Source of the DNA: Dehalococcoidia bacterium
GTDB taxonomy: Bacteria > Chloroflexota > Dehalococcoidia > Lucifugimonadales > UBA3495
Length of the DNA: 64,000 nucleotides
Direction of reading: 5' to 3'
Assembly: GCA_021295965.1 (NCBI GenBank)
Contig: JAGWBI010000002.1
Span: 103,133-167,132 of the forward strand
Shown: one piece after another, positions 54,201 to 61,098 of the stretch
How the letters are laid out: each line of letters begins with the position of its first letter
Numbering within the stretch: the stretch's first letter is position 1
Notes under the pieces: model-generated
Databases searched by the model: none
Told to the model about the DNA's origin: nothing
Seen by the model: only the letters and a program-made list of their open reading frames with translations
Made by a program: the position numbers and the translations under genes

Positions 54201-56019
54201 TCCGTCATTCCCGCGAAGGCGGGAATCCAGATGGCGGATTGACATAAGCAGGTTGATGCGTCCATTCCGAATTAGTAGTGCAGCCGTCGCCGGCCTCATC
54301 GCGGCGCTGATGGCGGTCGTAGCCGGCAATCTGGACGGCACAGTGCAGTTATTCGAGATGGTGAAGGCCAAAATACAGGGAATGCCAGCGCCTCTCCTCG
54401 GCTTTGATTTCTGGCGTAGCAGCCGTGCCATTCCTGAAATTGATGAGTTCGAGCCCTCCCGGCTGACGCCGTGGCTGGAGGCGCGGAACCACGTCGAGTC
54501 CGCTTTTCACATCACCGAATTCCCCTTTTTCACTTTCCTGTTCGCTGACCTCCACGCCCACATGATGTCCATGCCCTTTGCGTTGCTGGCGCTGGCATTG
54601 GGCTTCTCGCTACTCAGCGGTTTGACCCGGCTGTCTTTGCGGAGCATTTGGCCGTGGGCGACTGTAGTCTCGCTGGGGTTGGCCGTGGGCAGCCTGTGGG
54701 CCATCAACTCATGGGAGTACCCAGCTTATGCGCTGCTGATGCTGGGTTTGATCGGAGCGTCTGCCTGGATGCTACGCGGCGGCTTGAGATCGCGAACGGC
54801 CACAACGGCGACGCTGGGAGTAACGGCGTTGTTGGTCAGCTACGCCGCTTTTCTCCCCTTCCATTCCGCCACCGAGACCTTTGGCACGGGTATTGAACCC
54901 AACCGTTGGCGTACTCCGCTGACAAATTACCTGCTGATCCACGCTCTGCCATTGCTTGCCACCGTCGGATTGTTGGCCGCCACGCTTCCCCGGGCATGGC
55001 GGCCGCTGGTGCGGCGAATGAAATTCCGGTCCCGGGTTCCTGCGATTCACCAATGGTTCGTGGTTGCGTTCGTCCTTGGGATACTGTTGGCATCCTATTT
55101 CTTGGTGTCCGGCTTCCTGAATGCTGCCCTCCTGACCGTCCTGCTCGCGCTGACCGGCTGGGCGCTGGCGGCAACTGTGGTTTCGGACGGCGACGAACCT
55201 CTCCGGCGTTCTGACACAATGGCGCTGTCTCTGCTCGGAATGGCCCTGGCGATAGGGATTGGGGTGGACTTCATCCGTGTCGAAGGCGACATCGCCCGTA
55301 TGAACACCCTTTTCAAGTATTACCTGGTGGCGTGGCTCCTATTTTCCACATCCGGGGCCTACGGTTTCTGGCGCGGTTGGACTGCTCTATCCGGCGGCGA
55401 CATTCCATCGCGACGTAAGCTGCGTTGGTTTGCCCTCTCAATCGTCGGACTGGTGGCCTTGGGCGTCCTCGTTTACCCGGCTCTGGCTACACCCGTTCGC
55501 ATCGCAGACCGTTTCAACTCGACGCCGCTGACGTTGGACGGCGAGACGTGGATGCCCCGTGCCGAATATCACCCGCCCGACTGGTGCGCCGACAGACCCG
55601 GTGACCCAATCGATCTGCAATGGGACCACGACGCCATCCGGTGGCTGCAGGAACACGCGGTCGGGACTCCGGTCGTATTGGAGGCCCACGGTAGCCAATA
55701 TTGCTGGAACAGCCGCTTTTCCCAATACACTGGCCTGCCCACCGTCATCGGATGGCCCTGGCATCAAACGCAGCAACGCAACGACAGCGACGCGGTCCGC
55801 CAGCGCGGCAAAGACGTCGCCACCATCTACAATACCCGCAGTCAACGGACTGCGCTGGGTTTGCTGAAGGACTATGAGGTCGCCTACATCGTAGTCGGTG
55901 ACCTGGAGCATCTGTATTACCTGCCCGACGGCATCGCCAAGTTTGACCTGATGGTAGGTGGCGGAACGCTCGATCTTGCCTACGCCAACGCCGGAACCAA
56001 GATTTACGAGGTCAAATAG
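51253..56019 (+). CDS. Giant membrane protein: GT39-like N-terminal half fused to DUF2298 (Chlor_Arch_YYY)
   Basis: A 1588-residue polytopic membrane protein with about 25 or more hydrophobic helices. Residues about 1-480 and the following extracytoplasmic domain resemble ArnT/PMT-type glycosyltransferases ([25 protein letters not shown] carries the acidic first-loop motif, and [13 protein letters not shown] the next). From about residue 730 on it matches DUF2298, including [20 protein letters not shown] and [17 protein letters not shown]. A cytosolic loop repeats a 17-residue [14 protein letters not shown] unit at about 428 and 456. A PRRRESR stretch near residue 989 comes from an inserted repeat. 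Probably handles lipid-linked sugars. ATG 51253; TTG 51250 is in frame. Confidence 0.88.
   Translation: [1588 protein letters not shown]
54163..54229 (+). repeat. In-frame REP-type repeat with three 18-bp units inside the DUF2298 gene
   Basis: Three tandem 18-bp units (CTCCGTCAT-C/T-CCC core) at 54163-54180, 54181-54198 and 54199-54216 run into a hairpin ATTCCCGC/GCGGGAAT (54207-54226). The unit encodes Pro-Ser-rich residues and the tail PRRRESR, the peptide seen when the widespread CGTCATTCCCGCG-type intergenic repeat enters coding sequence. It falls in an extramembrane loop, where insertions are tolerated. Confidence 0.8.
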
Positions 56020-56080
56020 ACCGGGGCCGGTTAACCCGCTTGCGGCGGCTCCTGGTGCGCTCCGTCCCGCCTGTTCCTTT

Positions 56081-56109
56081 TTGACCCATTGGTAGCCTTA
56101 CCCTATAAT
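56081..56109 (+). promoter_or_regulatory. Sigma70-type promoter of the oxidoreductase gene
   Basis: TTGACC (56081-56086) is followed after exactly 17 bp by TATAAT (56104-56109): 5 of 6 and 6 of 6 to consensus. This is the best promoter in the window. Transcription should begin near 56116 and give a leader of about 60 nt before GTG 56179. Confidence 0.78.
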
Positions 56110-56178
56110 TTCGCACGCCGCGCGGTATCTCAATATCCCGCCGGCGCTCCCTCGAAGCAACCCCAAGGAGGTTCAACC

Positions 56179-57213
56179 GTGGCCATCGAATCCGTCCGCG
56201 TCGGGCTAATAGGCGCCGGCCGTAATACTCGCGACCGGCACATTCCGGGCTTCAACAGCACGCCCGGCGTCGAAATCGGCGCCGTTGCGAACCGTTCCCG
56301 CGAGTCGGGTCAGCGGGTCGCCGACGCCTTCAACATTCCCAACGTTTACGACAGCTGGGAAGAACTGCTGGAAGACGAAAGCTTGGACGCCGTTTGCATT
56401 GGAACCTGGCCCTACATGCACCGCACCCTGACCATGGCCTCTCTGGCGGCCGGGAAGCATGTTCTTTGCGAAGCCCGCATGGCGATGAACGCCTCGGAAG
56501 CCCATGATATGCTCGCGGCATCCCAGCAGTCTCCCGGCCTGGTAACCCAGATCGTGCCGTCTCCAATGACGTTTGGCATTGATGACCTGCTCATCCGACT
56601 GATTTCCGAAGGGTTTATCGGCGACCTGGTTTCCGTCGAGATACAGTCCCTCACGGGCTTTGCCGACCTGGATTCCACCATGCACTGGCGGCAAGATCGG
56701 GACCTCAGCGGCTTCAACATCCTCAACATGGGCATCTGGTACGAAGCCATGATCCGCTGGGTTGGCCGCGCTACCCAGGTCATGGCGATGAGCCAAATCA
56801 CCGTCCCCCACCGCAAGGACGATGACGGCAACTGGCGTTCGGTCACCATCCCTGACACCGTGGACATCCTCTGCCGCCTGGCAAATGGCGCCAACGCCCA
56901 CCTGCGTTTCAGCGCGTGCGCTGGCCTTTCCCCCGGCAACGACGTCTGGATTTATGGGACCGAGGGCACCATCCACGTTGACAGCCAGTTACGGGTGTTC
57001 GGCGGCAGGCGTGGCGACTCCGAGCTTCAGGAAATCGCCAACCCGCCGGAAAGCCGCTATGGCTGGTCCGTTGAGCAGGAGTTCATCGCCTCCGTACGCG
57101 ACGGCGCCCCGGTGATGCGCACCCCCTTCAACATCGGCGTCCACTACATGGAGTGGACCGAAGCGGTCACCGTCAGTGCCCAGAGCGGCGAGGCCGTGCA
57201 TCTCCCGATGTAA
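56179..57213 (+). CDS. Gfo/Idh/MocA family oxidoreductase
   Basis: A 344-residue NAD(P)-dependent oxidoreductase. The N-terminal Rossmann motif VRVGLIGAGRNTRDRHIPGF, the AVCIGTWPYMHRTLTMASLAAGKHVLCEARMAMN region (family EKP-like position reads EAR here), and a C-terminal alpha/beta domain are visible. Substitution of the catalytic EKP lysine by an arginine-containing EAR is unusual and makes the reaction uncertain. GTG 56179 is chosen because AAGGAGG lies 7 nt before it. It has its own strong promoter and stands before the selenoprotein module on the other strand. Confidence 0.87.
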   Translation: MAIESVRVGLIGAGRNTRDRHIPGFNSTPGVEIGAVANRSRESGQRVADAFNIPNVYDSWEELLEDESLDAVCIGTWPYMHRTLTMASLAAGKHVLCEARMAMNASEAHDMLAASQQSPGLVTQIVPSPMTFGIDDLLIRLISEGFIGDLVSVEIQSLTGFADLDSTMHWRQDRDLSGFNILNMGIWYEAMIRWVGRATQVMAMSQITVPHRKDDDGNWRSVTIPDTVDILCRLANGANAHLRFSACAGLSPGNDVWIYGTEGTIHVDSQLRVFGGRRGDSELQEIANPPESRYGWSVEQEFIASVRDGAPVMRTPFNIGVHYMEWTEAVTVSAQSGEAVHLPM

Positions 57214-57241
57214 CCGCATCAGACCGCCGCGATTAAACGTA

Positions 57242-57263
57242 GGGGCGACGCAAGCGTAGCCCC
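57242..57263. repeat. Degenerate GGGGCGAA-family hairpin
   Basis: The arms GGGGCGACGC (57242-57251) and GCGTAGCCCC (57254-57263) pair with one mismatch around AA. It lies in the 51-bp gap between two convergent stops, adjoining the end of the selenoprotein gene. Its sequence is a diverged member of the palindrome family. Confidence 0.5.
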
Positions 57264-57264
57264 T

Positions 57265-57816
57265 TCACGTTGTTGAACCGTCCACCAGGCAGGCGATCGC
57301 TTGCGGCGCGGCCGTCGCCGCCCGTTCCGACAGTTCACCGTCGGTCAGCGTGACTATGGGATGCTCAATGATCGCCAACCCATAATCCGGGTCGCCCCGC
57401 ATCCGCGACATGGCGTGCGCCTGGCTGATGAAGGGTCGTGTCGTCAGAACCGTTGAAGGGATACCCAGCAGTTCGGTTTCCATTGCGTCGTGCACACTGC
57501 ACGCGGTGCAGGACCCTCATTCCGCTGTGGCATGAATCGCCACGTCGATGCTCTGCGCCGTGCGCTGCAAATCCTCGATCCGTGCCGGCCACTGCCAGCC
57601 GCCCTTGTTGTGCTCGACCGTCCCGGCTATGTCGTACCGCTCGCCAATGATGGCGGCAATGCGTCGTAGCAAGTCTTCGGAATGGGGCTTGTTGTTGGAA
57701 AACAGGCCGATCACCTTCCCGTCCAACGTCGCTGGCCGCTGCGCCAACCGTGACGGAGCCGGCGGAGCGTCGTCCCGAGGGTCCAAGGTGACAATTGCCC
57801 CGTTGTGTGTTGTCAT
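57265..57816 (-). CDS. UGSC family selenoprotein, selenocysteine at in-frame UGA
   Basis: The frame from ATG 57816 reads 99 codons to TGA 57519-57517, then continues open for 83 more codons to TGA 57267-57265 without a shift. Read through, the junction is ATAE-U-GSCTACSVHDAME, where U100-G-S-C103 is the diagnostic motif of the UGSC (seleno)protein family and C106 gives a further thiol. The N-terminal half has DGKVIGLFSNNKPHSEDLLRRIAAII, the C-terminal LLGIPSTVLTTRPF, both thioredoxin/Rossmann-like. The 183-residue product should be a redox protein; substrate unknown. AAGGAG precedes ATG 57816. It follows the partner gene by 57 bp. A plain TGA stop with a broken gene is the alternative, but the UGSC motif argues against it. 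Confidence 0.85.
57490..57502 (-). promoter_or_regulatory. Candidate bacterial SECIS hairpin
   Basis: On the transcript, 14 nt after the UGA, GUGCA (57502-57498) pairs with UGCAC (57494-57490) around a GUG loop. The loop begins 19 nt after the UGA and starts with G, which fits the published general bacterial SECIS pattern (apical loop 16-37 nt after UGA, G among its first two bases). A competing CUGCAC/GUGCAG hairpin overlaps it. Short and unproven. Confidence 0.4.
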
Positions 57817-57873
57817 TCTCGTATCTCCTTGGTTTCAAATGGGAAATGGCTGTACTCGTGGCCCGATTTTACA

Positions 57874-58875
57874 TCAACGCGGGACCGATACCTGCCGCGT
57901 CACGGACCGGCTCGAACCCCAGGTACTGATCAGGCTGACAAACCCGCCGGCCATACCCCCGCCAGGCAGCACGGTGATGCGGTCGGCTTCCGGCACCACC
58001 GGCGCCATGCGATCGTGGTCCAACTCGTGGCCCATGCGATGCCAGCGCATCCACTCCGATACTGGCAAGCGGGCCTTTTCGTGCAGGAACTCGGCCACCT
58101 GTTGCCGGCTCCAACCGGCTGCAGCCACGTGACCCATCGCTTCCGGGCTGATTACGCAGACTACCTGGGGCATCCCCGGTCCGAAAGCCAGCATGGCGTG
58201 CGCCACGGTGGTCAGGAGGTCCGCAGGATTCCGGTCACCGTGCAGTGTCACCTGCAACGGCGCCAATGTCGCGTAAGCTGTGACGATGGTGGCGTCCCCG
58301 CCGTAACCCAGTTCGGACGCCAGCGACTCCCAGGGGCTGATGGCGAGATTTTCCGGGAAGCAAAAGCTGATCTTGCCGGGATGCCCGAAAGTGCTGTTGT
58401 CCATCACCACTGGAACGGAACCGTAGAAGTTCGCCTTGAACAGGTTGACCGCCCTGCCGATTGCAGCGTTGGCCCGACTCCCGTTGCCCATCATCTCCAC
58501 GCCGCCGCTCATGCCGATGGCTTCAGCATATGGCCCGCTCACCACCGTCAGCACCGTGACGCCGTTGGTGGACGTGCTGCTGGCGTGCAGGTTGAAAGAC
58601 CGGTCGGTGATGGCTGACAGAGACGCCAGCACCACCGGAAAATGCTCCGGCCGACATCCGGCCATCACCGCGTTGACGGCAGCCTTGCCGGCGGTGAACC
58701 GCTTTTGCCGGATTACCTCTGTCCCAAGATCGTGGTCGGCGTCCACGCCGGCATAATCCAGCATCGCCTGCACCCGCTCCGGAGTCGGCGGGATGACGGG
58801 CAGGCCGTCGGTCATCCCGTTATCGAAAAAGTAATCCTGCGCGGTGCTCCAGTCGTCGAAATTGTGTGTGGTCAT
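57874..58875 (-). CDS. Conserved protein partnering the UGSC selenoprotein, unknown function
   Basis: A 333-residue soluble protein. The start (DWSTAQDYFFDNGMTDGLPVIPPTPERVQAMLDYAG) carries a conserved-looking TDGLPVIPPT motif. Further on are AAVNAVMAGCRPEHFPVVLASL, ASTSTNGVTVLTVVSGPYAEAIGMSGGVEMMGNGSRANAAIGRA and HAMLAFGPGMPQVVCVISPEA; the end GGGMAGGFVSLISTWGSSRSVTRQ is Gly/Ser-rich. From memory such proteins neighbour UGSC genes in other genomes, but I cannot check this. ATG 58875 is used; the frame stays open to 59046. No catalytic function is claimed. Confidence 0.75.
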   Translation of the reverse strand: MTTHNFDDWSTAQDYFFDNGMTDGLPVIPPTPERVQAMLDYAGVDADHDLGTEVIRQKRFTAGKAAVNAVMAGCRPEHFPVVLASLSAITDRSFNLHASSTSTNGVTVLTVVSGPYAEAIGMSGGVEMMGNGSRANAAIGRAVNLFKANFYGSVPVVMDNSTFGHPGKISFCFPENLAISPWESLASELGYGGDATIVTAYATLAPLQVTLHGDRNPADLLTTVAHAMLAFGPGMPQVVCVISPEAMGHVAAAGWSRQQVAEFLHEKARLPVSEWMRWHRMGHELDHDRMAPVVPEADRITVLPGGGMAGGFVSLISTWGSSRSVTRQVSVPR

Positions 58876-58934
58876 GTGGTTTAAAACTCGCTCGTGATCT
58901 GATTGCTCAAACCAGATTATGCCATTGTTTGCTC

Positions 58935-58962
58935 GTAGGGGCGAATAATTGTTCGCCCCTAC
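58935..58962. repeat. 28-bp palindrome, GGGGCGAA family, near-copy of 188-215
   Basis: This 28-bp element differs by a single base from the perfect palindrome at 188-215 (left arm GTAGGGGCGAATAA, right arm has G for A at its third base). It lies in the 122-bp gap between the selenoprotein module and the replication operon. No T-run follows on either strand. Confidence 0.85.
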
Positions 58963-58997
58963 AGAATCTGATCTATTGCAAAAGGGATACCGTTGCC

Positions 58998-60389
58998 CTA
59001 TCGTCGCGCGCCGCCTTGCCGGTAATCGGGCGCTTCGATGGGCCACTCCGTGACCACCAACGGATCTTGCAGCCGAGAGGCGATACGTGGTCGGGCAGCG
59101 GCAATCTCCTCGATTTGATGTGAGGTGGTGATTATCGTTGGCAGTCGTTCTTCGTAGCGGTAACCTACGATTTGGAAAAGCTTATCCTCTGCGAAAGGCG
59201 TGCTGCGTTCCGCTCCCATATCGTCCAGAATCAGAACGTCCGCCGTCCGGATCCTATCCAACAGGTCGTCATGGCTGATCGGGCTGTCCGGCGCAAAGGT
59301 GGCCCTCAGATAGTCCAATAGATCGGCAACGGTGGCGAAAAACACCTCGTCGCCCCGATTTTCCCGCTCGGCGGCTGCGGCTACTGCAAGGTGAGTTTTA
59401 CCAACCCCATAGGGCCCATGAAGGCTTAGCCAACCGTTCGGACTGTTGGCCCACCTTTGCACGTAAGCTTTGGCAGACCTGAGACTGCGTTGCTCGTAGT
59501 CGCTCAACCCGCCGTTGCCTTCAGGATCGAAAGCATCGAACGTCATCCGCCGGCGCATGTTGCCCGGTATCGCTCCCATCAACCTGCCGGGCCCAACGGT
59601 TGCCCGTCCCAACCGGTAAAGGCTGCCGAATCCGTCCGGCGACTCCACTCGGGTCAGCAGGAACTCATCCAAGCGGTTCGGGTCGCCGCGCAGCGTGATC
59701 ACCGTGGGCAGGCGTTCCGAATGACGCCATGCCAACAGTTGGAATAGCCTCTCTTGTGTCCACGGCGTCGCGGGTCGCGTGGGAAGATCGTCAAGAACTA
59801 GCAGGGAAGCGCTACGAACTTGATCAAAAAGGTCAACGAAAGGAATCTCTGAATCGTCGTCGAAACCGCTCCGCAGGTAGTCAAGCAAGTCGGCGGCGGT
59901 AATGAAAAGAGCTGGGCTACCGAGTTCGATTTGCCGATTTGCAATGGCGGCGGCAAGATAAGTCTTCCCGCTACCGCTGGGCCCGGCGAAAGTCAACCAG
60001 CCGTCCGGCTGCTCGGCGTATGCCGTCGCCGCCTCCATCGCGGCAGCAAAGGAGTGCTGGGCGGCGCTGTCCTCGGACGGGCCGTCTGGGTTGGCTTGGG
60101 CGAAAGTTGCCAGCCGCAACGATCCCAAATTGCTGTATCTTTCCAGCGCGGCGACGCGGATTTCACGGTCCGCATCCGACGCCTGACACCGGCAGGGAAA
60201 TACCTGGCCGAAATCTGGATCTGATACATCGACCCGGTGGGTTATGAAGCCGACCCCACCGCATAGGTCGCACTGCTTACTCGGAGTCGGGTTCTCCGTT
60301 CTCCCACGGTAATCGCCCGTGACGCCGTCGATAGCTGTCCAGGTACCCCGTGCGGCTATTCTCCGCAGTATCGTGCCCAGGCTTTCCAT
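58998..60389 (-). CDS. DnaC/IstB-like ATPase with two tandem AAA domains
   Basis: A 463-residue protein. After MESLGTILRRI comes a zinc-binding CDLCGGVGF...FPCRC segment (about 40-68), then two AAA+ helicase-loader-like domains. The first has Walker A GPSGSGKT (136-143) and Walker B LLVLDDL (196-202); the second has Walker A GPYGVGKT (325-332) and Walker B VLILDDMG (385-392). Most DnaC/DnaI loaders have one. ATG 60389 (or 60395) overlaps the end of the dnaD-like gene by about 113 bp. The operon dnaB-dnaD-dnaC implies a role in loading the DnaB helicase. Confidence 0.82.
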   Translation of the reverse strand: MESLGTILRRIAARGTWTAIDGVTGDYRGRTENPTPSKQCDLCGGVGFITHRVDVSDPDFGQVFPCRCQASDADREIRVAALERYSNLGSLRLATFAQANPDGPSEDSAAQHSFAAAMEAATAYAEQPDGWLTFAGPSGSGKTYLAAAIANRQIELGSPALFITAADLLDYLRSGFDDDSEIPFVDLFDQVRSASLLVLDDLPTRPATPWTQERLFQLLAWRHSERLPTVITLRGDPNRLDEFLLTRVESPDGFGSLYRLGRATVGPGRLMGAIPGNMRRRMTFDAFDPEGNGGLSDYEQRSLRSAKAYVQRWANSPNGWLSLHGPYGVGKTHLAVAAAAERENRGDEVFFATVADLLDYLRATFAPDSPISHDDLLDRIRTADVLILDDMGAERSTPFAEDKLFQIVGYRYEERLPTIITTSHQIEEIAAARPRIASRLQDPLVVTEWPIEAPDYRQGGARR

Positions 60390-61098
60390 GCTCATGATGT
60401 TGGTCCAGTTGTTGGATGGCGCTCGCCTCGGCCCCCGAGTATCGTCCTTCGTTCAACCACCGGCGGAGGATGGCGTGGACATAATTCCAACTGGCGGCGT
60501 TCCGTTCTATCGCTGCCGCGAAAGCGTCTGCAATCCATTGGGGCGGGTACTCCGACTCCGCTGCCTTCAACTGTTCGGCCATGCTGTGCCCGTAAGGGCC
60601 GATGTGCTTCTCGTACAGTGTGAATATGTTAGCACTCTCTTCTCCAGGTTGCTTTTGCGGCAGCCACTGGGTTGGGACGATTTGCGACGGCGCTCCCAGT
60701 GCATCCGCCGACGACAATAGCGGTAGGTTAGCTCGCTCCAGGTATCGTTGCGCCGCGTCGTCGTTCAGGAGGATGCGGATCTCGCTCCGGACACTGGTCG
60801 CCAGTAACGTACTCCGCTCCAGCGCGGCCGATAAACCGGCCTTGATGTGTTCGCTGGCGCAACCTTGCATCAAGAACGCATCATCCAGGAGATCGTGCAA
60901 CGAAACCGACGCGGGAAGATGCGGCCGGCCGACGCTCTCTGTGATCAGGGCCACCGCCCGGAGCGTTACGCGTAGTTCGTCGGGGTTTTCAATCTCGGCA
61001 AGCCATGGGCCGAGCGCCGCCGCCGGTATTGGGATCCGGCGCGCGTCGGCCGGCAGCGATTTCTGAGAAATCCGGGTTCTGTTCGCCCCGTCCCCCAT
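60277..61098 (-). CDS. DnaD-domain replication initiation protein
   Basis: A 273-residue protein. The C-terminal half has the DnaD-like signature NIFTLYEKHIGPYGHSMAEQLKAAESEYPPQWIADAFAAAIERN, followed by WNYVHAILRRWLNEGRYSG. The N-terminal half is an unassigned helical domain. DnaD/DnaB-type primosome proteins help load the replicative helicase in Firmicutes; a similar role is likely here. The ATG abuts the TAA of dnaB (TAAATG). Its last 113 bp overlap the start of the AAA loader gene. Confidence 0.85.
   Translation of the reverse strand: MGDGANRTRISQKSLPADARRIPIPAAALGPWLAEIENPDELRVTLRAVALITESVGRPHLPASVSLHDLLDDAFLMQGCASEHIKAGLSAALERSTLLATSVRSEIRILLNDDAAQRYLERANLPLLSSADALGAPSQIVPTQWLPQKQPGEESANIFTLYEKHIGPYGHSMAEQLKAAESEYPPQWIADAFAAAIERNAASWNYVHAILRRWLNEGRYSGAEASAIQQLDQHHEHGKPGHDTAENSRTGYLDSYRRRHGRLPWENGEPDSE

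Noticed and set aside
57265..57816. Reading the two half-ORFs as a truncated gene plus a separate small gene or a pseudogene
   Set aside because: Both halves are in one frame with no other disruption, and the residues around the TGA give the U-G-S-C motif. A second start inside the downstream half has no ribosome binding site.
57835..57876. The stop of the 333-residue partner gene (TGA at 57876-57874) as a second selenocysteine codon
   Set aside because: Read-through would add only about 13 residues beginning with Cys, with no known Sec motif, before another TGA. An ordinary stop is more likely.
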